5,727 nt of DNA from an uncultured cyanobacterium (GCA_938029995.1 CALHGI010000559.1:1-5727); one strand, 5' to 3'; counted from the stretch's first letter, positions 1 to 5,727 are shown. Numbers and translations are program-made. The notes: a model not told the origin generated them from the sequence alone.

Positions 1-1392
1 GAGCACCTGATCTCCCAAAATATCGTCAGACCCAGGCCGGATCAGGCAGTGGGTCTTTAGCAGTTGAAAGGGCTGAATGGTCTGCTGCTGTCGTGCTTGA
101 ATGAGTTCCTGGGTAATGGCTGCCACCAGTTGTTCAATGGCAAAGGTCATCACCATGGGCTGTACCCCAAAGGAGGGCTGCTCTGAAACAAAATGCTGGG
201 TAACCAAGGAACGCTCAACGAGGGCAGCCAGCGCCGTAATCACTCCGGCAGGGTTGGGAATCATTAAGTGGGTTTGTAGCCGACAGAGGGCAATGGGTTC
301 TTGCCAAATAGTGAGCCAAAAGAGAAGTGCTTTTTCTAGGGTCCCCAGGGTTTCAAATTGTTGTTGCAACAGGGATCGGATCGGGTCTGGCAAAATAATC
401 GTCTCTTGCTCTAGAAAGAGTGCCGTCTGCCCTGCGAAAATAGTTCGAATCGTCCCAGCCACTAATTTGAGTGCTAGGGGGTTATGGCTGTAGGTCCGGG
501 CTAAGGTGTTTAGCTGATGGGATTGACCACCACAGCCATTGGCGGCCAGCACCTGAACCGCCGCATCCACCGATAACCCCGGCAGGGGCAAATGGTGGAA
601 CCGATTTAATGGGTGAAATTGGGGGGGTAAGGGCTGGCGGCTAAGGACCAATAAACAACTGCCATGGCGAGGACGAGAAATTGTATGGAGAAAATCTGAA
701 TAGGTTTGGAGTTGGGGTTTATTGACATCGTCTAAAATAATTAGCCTACGCCCCTGCATTGTTTGGAGCAGCTGTTGTACCCCCTGCTCCACCGTGTCCA
801 TGGCCCCATCGAGCAACTCCGTTAGGAGGGCCTGGATCGGCCCCTCCCCTATCGGTTCTCCCTCCCCAAGCCCCTGCCGAGGGCCCGCCAACGACCTATG
901 GAGAGGCCCGTTCACCGAACGCCAAATCACACTTTCAAAGTCTGTCTGCAGTTGTTCCGCTAGGGCTAAGGCTAGGGTGGTTTTTCCATTCCCCCCCAGG
1001 CCACTGATGTTGATCAACTTGGCGGCGTCCGTCAGTATCCAGGTCCGCAGCTGCTGCATCTCTGGCTCCCGACCGTAGAACTGCTCAATGTCTGGGGCCT
1101 CCCCCCAATCAACCCGCCCTGGGTTTACCCCAGGCTGCAATGCCGGGGCATTGGGGGGGTCGTCAGACAGCTCGGCTATTGCTTGCCAGGTGTCCAGACC
1201 AACGGTGTGGCAAATGGCGATAAAGGCCTCTTGTTGAATGCGTTCACCCCGCCAAAATCGGCGGAGGGTGGCTCGGGAGGTGTGGGCGTCCTGCCACCAG
1301 CGGGCGGTGCTGGTTTTGGTCCAGCCCCGGCGTTGGCGGGCCTGATTTGCGATCGCAAGCCCCTGTTCCGAAGCCCTAATAGACTGACCCAT
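1..1392 (-). CDS. NB-ARC (STAND) ATPase with N-terminal HTH-like domain; 3' end outside window
   Basis: I translated the reverse strand from 1392 to 1: 464 codons without a stop, continuing past the left edge. Residues about 4-75 (from SIRASEQGLAIANQARQRRG to TWQAIAE) match the HTH-like domain that often precedes NTPase modules in cyanobacteria. FYGREPEMQQL (about 106-116) leads into a Walker A, GLGGNGKTT (131-139, K137). Walker B is LIILDD (217-222). SRQ (251-253) fits the sensor region, and NPLALKLVA (304-312) is the GLPL-type motif. A winged-helix segment follows (about 345-425), ending in QPMVMTFAIEQL. This order is that of NB-ARC STAND proteins, nucleotide-dependent switches that in cyanobacteria usually end in WD40 or TPR repeats; the C-terminus is not visible here. 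Start choice: AGGTGG (1405-1400) sits 7 nt before ATG 1392 but only 1 nt before the in-frame ATG 1398, so 1392 is preferred. An in-frame stop lies at 1428-1426. The ligand, and any role in defence or transcription, is unknown. Confidence 0.92.
   Translation of the reverse strand, partial: MGQSIRASEQGLAIANQARQRRGWTKTSTARWWQDAHTSRATLRRFWRGERIQQEAFIAICHTVGLDTWQAIAELSDDPPNAPALQPGVNPGRVDWGEAPDIEQFYGREPEMQQLRTWILTDAAKLINISGLGGNGKTTLALALAEQLQTDFESVIWRSVNGPLHRSLAGPRQGLGEGEPIGEGPIQALLTELLDGAMDTVEQGVQQLLQTMQGRRLIILDDVNKPQLQTYSDFLHTISRPRHGSCLLVLSRQPLPPQFHPLNRFHHLPLPGLSVDAAVQVLAANGCGGQSHQLNTLARTYSHNPLALKLVAGTIRTIFAGQTALFLEQETIILPDPIRSLLQQQFETLGTLEKALLFWLTIWQEPIALCRLQTHLMIPNPAGVITALAALVERSLVTQHFVSEQPSFGVQPMVMTFAIEQLVAAITQELIQARQQQTIQPFQLLKTHCLIRPGSDDILGDQVL
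1349..1356. repeat. HIP1 palindrome GCGATCGC
   Basis: An octamer palindrome strongly over-represented in many cyanobacterial genomes. This copy lies within the HTH-coding part of the NB-ARC gene and supports a cyanobacterial origin. Confidence 0.9.
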
Positions 1393-1399
1393 ATCCATT

Positions 1400-1405
1400 C
1401 CACCT
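1400..1405 (-). promoter_or_regulatory. Shine-Dalgarno site deciding the NB-ARC start
   Basis: The reverse strand reads AGGTGG at 1405-1400. It is 7 nt from ATG 1392 but only 1 nt from the in-frame ATG 1398, and it overlaps a GTG at 1403 that opens a different, spurious frame. Normal spacing favours initiation at 1392. Confidence 0.7.
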
Positions 1406-1416
1406 GATTTATCCTG

Positions 1417-1449
1417 GGGCCTCCCCTATCCTAGGGCCTGCCCCTATCC
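1417..1449. repeat. Imperfect direct repeat, two copies, period about 17 bp
   Basis: GGGCCTCCCCTATCC (1417-1431) is followed by GGGCCTGCCCCTATCC (1434-1449). The second copy differs by one inserted base, with TA between the copies. It lies just upstream of the NB-ARC ribosome binding site, in its presumed leader or promoter. It could be a regulator site or a slippage product. Confidence 0.75.
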
Positions 1450-1482
1450 ATATTCTGACCCTCCCCGCGCCATTCCCGATGA

Positions 1483-1508
1483 TTGGAAAATTCAGTTGGA
1501 GAATTCAG
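1483..1508. repeat. Tandem 13-bp direct repeat, two copies
   Basis: TTGGAAAATTCAG (1483-1495) is immediately followed by TTGGAGAATTCAG (1496-1508), a 12/13 match with no spacer. It lies near the middle of the divergent intergenic region. Confidence 0.8.
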
Positions 1509-1521
1509 CAGCAAACATCAA

Positions 1522-1577
1522 ACTGAGTCAAAGAACTGAGTCAAACTGAGTCAAGGAACTGAGCCCCAAACTGAGCC
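1522..1577. repeat. Five-copy ACTGAG(T/C)C direct-repeat array
   Basis: ACTGAG followed by TC or CC starts at 1522, 1535, 1545, 1558 and 1570, giving intervals of 13, 10, 13 and 12 bp. The first three copies extend to ACTGAGTCAA (the first is bounded by AA on both sides), and the last two have CC in place of TC. Spacing near one helical turn would put the copies on roughly one DNA face, as in a multi-site operator, but simple slippage is equally possible. The array ends about 60 bp before the vWA start codon. Confidence 0.8.
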
Positions 1578-1622
1578 TATTTCGCCCGCTGACTTGCTTA
1601 ATCTGGAACCAGTTCACCCCCT

Positions 1623-1627
1623 GGAGG
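1623..1627 (+). promoter_or_regulatory. Shine-Dalgarno site of the VIT/vWA gene
   Basis: GGAGG at 1623-1627 lies 9 nt before ATG 1637. It supports that start and therefore places the in-frame 15-bp repeat inside the protein. An in-frame TGA at 1547-1549 and the lack of intervening ATG or GTG codons exclude a longer start. Confidence 0.75.
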
Positions 1628-1636
1628 TCCCACACC

Positions 1637-4201
1637 ATGGCCCAAACATCACTGTCCCACGCCGGATTGTCCCACGCCGGACTGTCCCACGCCGGCCCCA
1701 CCGCTGGCCTATATGTGCAAGACCAGCCCCTGGCCTTTCCCCTCAAACATACGGACGTTAAGGCTACGGTCAGCGGCAATATTTCACGGGTAAAGGTCAC
1801 CCACACCTTTGAAAATCCGTTTACCACCGTCCTGGAAGCCATCTACGTCTTTCCCCTGCCCGATGAGGCCGCGGTGGATACCATGGTCATTCGGTTTTGC
1901 GATCGCACCATCCAAGGCCGGATTGAAAAGCGAGAAGAGGCCCAGGCCATCTACGAGCGCGCCAAGCGCCAGGGCCAAACCGCCGGACTGCTAGAGCAAG
2001 AACGGGCCAATATCTTCACCCAGTCCCTCGCCCATATCCCGCCGGGGGAAGAGATCGAAGTGGTAATCAGCTACAGTGACCAGCTGACCTACAAACAGGG
2101 CTCCTACGAATTTGTCTTTCCCATGGTGGTGGGACCGCGCTATGTACCGGGCTACCCCATCGCCGATGCGGACATCGCTCAGGGCTCAGCCCCAGCCCCC
2201 ATGACCCTCAATCAAGATACGGATTTAGTCCCCGATGCCCATCGCCTAAATGCACCGATTTTGCCAGCTGGGGTGCGGTGCGGCCACGATATTCAAGTAA
2301 CGGTAGACATTGAAGCCGGATTCAATCTTTCAAACCTGCAATCCCCCTCCCACCAAATCGTTGTGGATAACCAGGAGACCGTCACCCGCATCACCCTGGC
2401 GGCCAGGGACACCCTACCCAACAAAGACCTGATCCTGCGTTACCAAGTGACCGATGACGCCCTCCAAACATCCCTGTTGACCCAGACTGATCAACGCGGG
2501 GGCCATTTTGCCGTCCACCTGATTCCCGCCCACAGCTACGACACCGCCGCCTATATTCCCAAGGAAATGGTGTTCCTAATCGACACCTCCGGCTCCCAGG
2601 CGGGCGCTCCCCTAGCCCAGTGTCAGGCCTTAATGCAACGCTTTATTAAAGCGCTCCATCCCCAAGACACCTTTAATGTTGTTAACTTCGCCAATACGAC
2701 CCAGCAACTGGCCAAGGTCTCCTTGGCGAACACCCCCCGCCATCGCCAACAGGCCCTGACCTACGTGGAGCGACTACGGGCCGGTGGGGGCACCGAGATG
2801 ATGCGCGGCTTTAAAACGGTCCTCAACTTACCCCAGCTAGACCCGGAACGAATTCGCAATATTGTTCTCTTGACCGATGGCTACATTGGTAACGAGACCC
2901 AGATTTTCGCTGAGGTGCAGCGTTCCCTCACCCCATCCAGTCGTCTCCATAGTTTTGGGGCTGGCAGCTCAGTCAATCGCTTTTTACTGAATCGCGTGGC
3001 CGAATTGGGCCGGGGCATTAGCCATGTGGTGCGCCATGATCAAGCCATTGACCAGGTGGTGGATACGTTCTTAAACCAAATCAACAATCCGATCCTCGGC
3101 AATATCTCCCTCCATTGGGAGGGACCTGGCAACGCCCCCAGTTGCTATCCCCTGGCCCTGCCAGACCTATTTGCCGAACAGCCCCTAATTCTGTTTGGCC
3201 GCAAGCTCGACCAGCAGCCCGGAACGTTGCGAATTACCGGCATTAAAGCCGGTGGCGAAGCCTTTGAACAATCCTTTGCCATTGGGTTTGAACCGGCGGG
3301 AAATCCGGCCATTGCCCAACTGTGGGGTCGGGCCAAAATCAAAGAATTAATGAACCACATGGTCAGCGGTGAAACCACCCAGGGGGTAGAGGCCGTCACC
3401 GAAACTGCCCTTGCCTATCAGCTGCTGTCCCAGTACACCGCCTTTGTCGCCGTCGGTGATGAGGCCACGGGGGAGGCCACGGGGGATGTCAAAGGGGAAC
3501 AGGAGGCCATGGCCATCCATGTGCCAGTACTGATGCCAGACGCCATTAGCTATGGGGGCGTGTTTGGCTCGGCAGCCAGCCCACCGCAGCCCATGAGAGC
3601 CCGCATGGCCATGCCCATGGCCAAACCCGCGGCCAAACCCGTGACAAAAAAATCAGCGGCGTCCCGACTGGGGGGCCTGTTTAAAAGAAGGTCTGCCCCC
3701 AAAGCCGATAGCCGGGAGGCAGGGCAGGCATTTACGCCCACGGACGACAAAGCCCCCCTGCCTGGGGAAGCCGCGGACAGGTTTGCAGACAGGTTTACGG
3801 AAGCCGCGGATGAAGAGATTAACCTGGCCTGCGTCGAGGCGGATGCCGAGCTAAGCCCTCCATCCGCTCCGGCGGCCGAGGAGAGTGGGTCCACACAGGC
3901 CCAGCCCTCCACCCCAGCCCAGCAAATTCAGATTCTGACGGCAGATGGCCTCGATGACCCTGGCCTCGAACAGCTCAAACAGCATCTGGCAGACCTACGG
4001 CTGGTCGCCCCCCAACCAGGCAACCTCGTGTTTGAACTGGTGATTCAACAGGGACGGGTAAAACGGGTGATGCTGGATGAAGCGGCCTCGGCCCCTCAAC
4101 CCGCCGAGGTGGTGGAAAAAATTCGGCGGATGCTCCTCACCTGGCAGGGACCCCAAGCCCTCACCGCCCCCCTACGCTTAGCACTGCGCCTTAACCCTTA
4201 A
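1637..4201 (+). CDS. VIT and von Willebrand factor A domain protein (854 aa)
   Basis: This complete gene encodes a VIT domain (about residues 22-160) with the typical HTFENPF, VFPLPDEAAVD and QERANIFTQS segments. A vWA domain follows (about 308-482). Its metal-ion-dependent adhesion site is intact: D316, S318 and S320 in DTSGS, T386 in GGGTE, and D414 in LLTDG. Such domains hold a divalent cation and bind protein partners. Residues 483-608 form the usual post-vWA region, ending in YQLLSQYTAFVAVGDE. Residues about 609-765 are a low-complexity Ala/Pro/acidic linker with a basic patch, RLGGLFKRR (677-685). The C-terminus (about 768-854) is a compact predicted alpha/beta segment that vaguely recalls TonB/AgmX-type C-terminal domains; that resemblance is only an inference. 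The N-terminus has three LSHAG repeats and no signal peptide or membrane helix, so a cytoplasmic location is the default guess. The domain assignments are secure; the cellular role is not. Confidence 0.95.
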   Translation: MAQTSLSHAGLSHAGLSHAGPTAGLYVQDQPLAFPLKHTDVKATVSGNISRVKVTHTFENPFTTVLEAIYVFPLPDEAAVDTMVIRFCDRTIQGRIEKREEAQAIYERAKRQGQTAGLLEQERANIFTQSLAHIPPGEEIEVVISYSDQLTYKQGSYEFVFPMVVGPRYVPGYPIADADIAQGSAPAPMTLNQDTDLVPDAHRLNAPILPAGVRCGHDIQVTVDIEAGFNLSNLQSPSHQIVVDNQETVTRITLAARDTLPNKDLILRYQVTDDALQTSLLTQTDQRGGHFAVHLIPAHSYDTAAYIPKEMVFLIDTSGSQAGAPLAQCQALMQRFIKALHPQDTFNVVNFANTTQQLAKVSLANTPRHRQQALTYVERLRAGGGTEMMRGFKTVLNLPQLDPERIRNIVLLTDGYIGNETQIFAEVQRSLTPSSRLHSFGAGSSVNRFLLNRVAELGRGISHVVRHDQAIDQVVDTFLNQINNPILGNISLHWEGPGNAPSCYPLALPDLFAEQPLILFGRKLDQQPGTLRITGIKAGGEAFEQSFAIGFEPAGNPAIAQLWGRAKIKELMNHMVSGETTQGVEAVTETALAYQLLSQYTAFVAVGDEATGEATGDVKGEQEAMAIHVPVLMPDAISYGGVFGSAASPPQPMRARMAMPMAKPAAKPVTKKSAASRLGGLFKRRSAPKADSREAGQAFTPTDDKAPLPGEAADRFADRFTEAADEEINLACVEADAELSPPSAPAAEESGSTQAQPSTPAQQIQILTADGLDDPGLEQLKQHLADLRLVAPQPGNLVFELVIQQGRVKRVMLDEAASAPQPAEVVEKIRRMLLTWQGPQALTAPLRLALRLNP
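1652..1696 (+). repeat. In-frame 15-bp tandem repeat, three copies
   Basis: CTGTCCCACGCCGGA, TTGTCCCACGCCGGA and CTGTCCCACGCCGGC occupy 1652-1666, 1667-1681 and 1682-1696. They encode LSHAG three times at residues 6-20 of the VIT/vWA protein, ahead of the VIT domain. Because the unit is a multiple of three, copy-number change would keep the frame. Confidence 0.95.
1899..1906. repeat. HIP1 palindrome GCGATCGC
   Basis: Second copy, inside the VIT-coding region (residues FCDRT). Confidence 0.9.
3461..3484 (+). repeat. Perfect 12-bp tandem repeat in the vWA linker
   Basis: GAGGCCACGGGG occurs twice in tandem (3461-3472 and 3473-3484). It encodes EATG-EATG at residues 609-616, where the conserved post-vWA region gives way to the low-complexity linker. 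Confidence 0.9.
3766..3810 (+). repeat. Nested short repeats in the vWA linker
   Basis: GGAAGCCGCGGA is present at 3766-3777 and exactly again at 3799-3810. Between them, GACAGGTTTGCA (3776-3787) and GACAGGTTTACG (3788-3799) form a 10/12 tandem pair. The encoded stretch includes ADRFADRFTEAAD (about residues 713-725). The pattern suggests local duplication in a weakly constrained linker. Confidence 0.85.
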
Positions 4202-4237
4202 CCCAGTCCAAAGCCGCCTTTCGCCCGACAGTCGCCC

Positions 4238-4269
4238 CCCAGTCCAGCCATTTTCGCTGGACTGGGTTT
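4238..4269 (+). terminator. Intrinsic terminator after the VIT/vWA gene
   Basis: CCCAGTCCAGC (4238-4248) and GCTGGACTGGG (4256-4266) form a perfect 11-bp GC-rich stem with a 7-nt loop, followed by TTT and a T-rich stretch to 4286. It starts 36 nt after the vWA stop codon and precedes the glycosyltransferase, so it should uncouple the two genes. Extra copies of the arms flank it: CCCAGTCCA at 4202-4210 and TGGACTG at 4271-4277. Confidence 0.85.
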
Positions 4270-4334
4270 CTGGACTGTGTTTCTTTGCTGCGGATTTGGC
4301 ACAATAGCTTAGAGCGCTTAAAGAGGCCAGGCCC
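4267..4334 (+). promoter_or_regulatory. Likely promoter and leader region of the glycosyltransferase gene
   Basis: With a terminator just upstream, a promoter is expected here. CACAAT (4300-4305) is a 4/6 match to a -10 element, but no convincing -35 is spaced from it. The ribosome binding site AAGAGG (4321-4326) lies 8 nt before ATG 4335 and is good. Confidence 0.35.
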
Positions 4335-5282
4335 ATGGATACAGCAACGCCATCGTTTAGCATCGTCATTACCACCTATAACCGGTTGGAATTGCTGAAA
4401 CGTGCGATCGCAACCGCCCTAGACCAAACCGTCCCCTGCCAGGTCATCGTGGTGGACAATGCCTCCACCGATGGCACCCAGGCCTACGTCGAAAGTCTGG
4501 GCGATCAGGTGCTATACCATCGAAACCCCACCAATGCCAACCATTCAGGCGCCGTCAATGCTGGGGTGGAAAGGGCCACGGGCAGCTGGATCAAACTGGT
4601 GGATGACGATGACTATTTAGCCCCCACCTGTATCGAAACCATCATCCAGGCGATTAAACAACGGCCTGAAGCCGTGATTTGTTCCTGCCAGGCCGCCCAG
4701 GTCGATGGCGATGGCCAAGAGCTCAGTCGCACCGCCATCACCGGACCGGGGCAGGTGTTTTATATCCCCCAGGCCGACATCCACTACGGCATGTTTCTAG
4801 AAGTAGTCCCCTTTGGCACCCCGATCCAAGTGGCGGTGCGCCGCGATGCCTTTATCAAATCCGGCGGCTGGGATCTAACCATGACCGGCTTTGACGATAT
4901 TGACTCCTGGATTCGGGTCGCAGACCATGGCGATGCCCTATTTATCAACAAATGTCTCACCTACCGCACCGTCTGGCCCGGCGGCTACGATCAAAAAATC
5001 ACCCTACAGCGTCGTCTAGACACGAATATTTTGATCAAGGAACGGATCTACCAGCACATCAGCCCGAAGCATCAAACTAAGCTGCCCCAACTCCAAGATA
5101 TCCGCCGGTACCTCAGCCTGCATTGGATGATGGTCGCCCTCAAACAAAAACAATTACCCACCGCCCTCAGCTTCGGCCTACCGGCCATCTTCTCCCCCAA
5201 GGCCTGGCGGCTGCTCCAACAAGCCATCAGTTTTCGCAAACAAACAGCCACCGCTCCCATTAATAAGCTAGTCCTCAACTAG
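4335..5282 (+). CDS. Family 2 glycosyltransferase (GT-A fold, 315 aa)
   Basis: The N-terminus, FSIVITTYNR (8-17), followed by VIVVDNASTDGT (37-48), is the standard nucleotide-sugar-binding start of GT2 enzymes. HSGAVNAGVERATGSWIKLVDDDDYL includes the DXD-type metal site D90-D93. GFDDIDSWIRVAD (185-197) matches the acidic region that supplies the catalytic base in inverting GT2 enzymes. The length is normal for a single-domain GT2. The C-terminal 60 or so residues have hydrophobic and aromatic patches (around SLHWMMVALK) but no clear transmembrane helix, suggesting a cytosolic or peripheral membrane enzyme. It should transfer a sugar from a nucleotide-sugar donor to a polysaccharide, lipid or protein acceptor; donor and acceptor cannot be told from sequence. 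No other sugar-pathway gene is visible, so it looks like an isolated transferase. The start is supported by AAGAGG 8 nt upstream. Confidence 0.94.
   Translation: MDTATPSFSIVITTYNRLELLKRAIATALDQTVPCQVIVVDNASTDGTQAYVESLGDQVLYHRNPTNANHSGAVNAGVERATGSWIKLVDDDDYLAPTCIETIIQAIKQRPEAVICSCQAAQVDGDGQELSRTAITGPGQVFYIPQADIHYGMFLEVVPFGTPIQVAVRRDAFIKSGGWDLTMTGFDDIDSWIRVADHGDALFINKCLTYRTVWPGGYDQKITLQRRLDTNILIKERIYQHISPKHQTKLPQLQDIRRYLSLHWMMVALKQKQLPTALSFGLPAIFSPKAWRLLQQAISFRKQTATAPINKLVLN
4404..4411. repeat. HIP1 palindrome GCGATCGC
   Basis: Third copy, in the 5' part of the glycosyltransferase gene (residues RAIAT). Confidence 0.9.
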
Positions 5283-5335
5283 CGTTCAGCCTAAGGACAA
5301 CAAGATATCTAACAACTCCCCGCCCCCATCCCTCC

Positions 5336-5727
5336 ATGACAGTAACAACAACAATCTCCTCCTACCAAGTCGGCGGCAGCCTCCACGCCCAGGCCCCCAC
5401 CTACATTGAGCGCCAGGCTGACGACCACCTCTATGAGAGCCTAGAGCAGGGAGAATTTTGCTATGTGTTCAATACCCGACAAATTGGTAAATCTAGCCTA
5501 CGGGTCAAAACAAAATATCGGCTGGAACAGGATGGCGTATGCTGTGCGGCCATTGACCTGACTAACCTGGGCAGCGACAACGTCACAGCTGAAACATGGT
5601 TCATGGGAATTGCGGCAGAGCTATGGCGCAGCCTGCGCCTGGGGGGCAATTTTCAGGAATGGTGGCAACAGGGCGATAGTCTCTCAGACGTCCATCGCCT
5701 AGAGCGATTTATGAAGGATAAGGTCCT
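5336..5727 (+). CDS. AAA-like (AAA_35 type) P-loop ATPase; 3' end outside window
   Basis: ATG 5336 opens 130 codons that run off the right edge. YQVGGSL (10-16), APTYIERQADDHLY (20-33), GEFCYVFNTRQIGKSSLRVK (39-58), CAAIDLT (70-76) and the later WW...VHRLERF segment match the start of the AAA-like domain family (AAA_35) common in cyanobacteria. In that family it is often N-terminal to WD40 repeats or other signalling modules. The P-loop is atypical: NTRQIGKS (46-53) has N where the classical GxxxxGKS has its first G. I recall this substitution as usual for the family, so it need not mean loss of activity. The gene begins 53 bp after the glycosyltransferase stop with no terminator between, so co-transcription is possible. 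No Shine-Dalgarno sequence is seen before the start (CCCCCATCCCTCC), and no alternative start lies upstream in frame. The effector portion and function are unknown. Confidence 0.9.
   Translation, partial: MTVTTTISSYQVGGSLHAQAPTYIERQADDHLYESLEQGEFCYVFNTRQIGKSSLRVKTKYRLEQDGVCCAAIDLTNLGSDNVTAETWFMGIAAELWRSLRLGGNFQEWWQQGDSLSDVHRLERFMKDKV

Larger units (their letters stand above)
1393..1636. promoter_or_regulatory. Divergent intergenic region, likely promoters for both flanking genes
   Basis: This 244-bp gap separates the 5' ends of the NB-ARC gene (leftward) and the VIT/vWA gene (rightward), so both promoters should lie here. I found no clear sigma-70 -35/-10 pair on either strand. It is largely occupied by three unrelated short direct-repeat arrays, at 1417-1449, 1483-1508 and 1522-1577. 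The repeats near 1522-1554 read TTGACT on the reverse strand, close to a -35 consensus, but no good -10 follows at 16-18 nt. No small gene is evident. Confidence 0.6.

Noticed and set aside
101..493. Plus-strand open frame of 130 codons
   Set aside because: It is antisense to the NB-ARC gene, whose reverse-strand translation carries clear family motifs across the whole stretch. The plus-strand product has no recognisable features.
722..1078. Overlapping plus-strand open frames around 722-1078
   Set aside because: Both lie opposite the Walker A/B coding region of the NB-ARC gene. Their Cys/Ser/Pro-rich composition is typical of the antisense of a GC-rich gene.
1176..1403. Minus-strand open frame starting at GTG 1403
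   Set aside because: It is out of frame with the HTH/NB-ARC reading frame and ends inside it; the GTG overlaps the Shine-Dalgarno site of the true start.
1522..1577. Possible CRISPR array
   Set aside because: The units are about 8-10 bp with gaps of only a few bases, far too short for repeats and spacers, and no cas gene is present.
1528..1842. Minus-strand open frame with WDSPAWDNPAWDS-like repeats
   Set aside because: The repeats are only the antisense reading of the 15-bp LSHAG-coding triplication. The frame overlaps the well-supported VIT coding region.
3550..3912. Minus-strand open frame of 120 codons
   Set aside because: It is antisense to the low-complexity linker of the vWA gene; its Ala/Ser-rich product is a composition artefact.
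5267..5283. GCTAG-TCCTCAA-CTAGC hairpin at the end of the glycosyltransferase gene
   Set aside because: A 5-bp stem with no following T-run is too weak for an intrinsic terminator; it straddles the stop codon and could easily arise by chance.
1..5727. Mobile element or genomic island boundaries
   Set aside because: I found no transposase, integrase, terminal inverted repeats, tRNA or target-site duplications, and composition looks uniform across the genes.

Overview
The window most likely comes from a cyanobacterium. Three copies of the highly iterated palindrome GCGATCGC lie in 5.7 kb. The gene set is also typical of larger-genome cyanobacteria: an NB-ARC (STAND) ATPase with an N-terminal helix-turn-helix-like domain, a VIT/von Willebrand A protein, a family 2 glycosyltransferase and an AAA-like (AAA_35 type) ATPase. 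By eye the DNA is moderately GC-rich and codon use looks similar across all genes. I see no insertion sequence, integrase, tRNA, rRNA, CRISPR array or obvious sign of recent transfer. The genus cannot be read from the sequence.

Layout: (1) Positions 1-1392, minus strand, hold the first 464 codons of an NB-ARC protein that runs off the left edge. (2) Positions 1393-1636 are a divergent intergenic region with three different short direct-repeat arrays. (3) Positions 1637-4201, plus strand, hold a complete 854-residue VIT/vWA protein whose reading frame opens with a 15-bp in-frame triplication. (4) Positions 4202-4334 contain a strong intrinsic terminator whose stem sequence is repeated on both sides. 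(5) Positions 4335-5282, plus strand, hold a complete 315-residue family 2 glycosyltransferase. (6) After 53 bp, positions 5336-5727, plus strand, hold the first 130 codons of an AAA-like ATPase that runs off the right edge.

How the genes might work together: the NB-ARC and VIT/vWA genes are divergent and share one repeat-dense regulatory region, so shared control is plausible. NB-ARC/STAND proteins are nucleotide switches that usually carry a C-terminal sensor or effector. VIT/vWA proteins are usually metal-dependent adhesion or scaffold proteins. The glycosyltransferase and AAA-like genes are close enough to be co-transcribed but have no evident functional link. None of the families is novel. 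The least ordinary parts are the density of small tandem repeats around the divergent promoter region and inside the vWA gene, and the presence of two different P-loop NTPases of signalling or conflict type within 5.7 kb.
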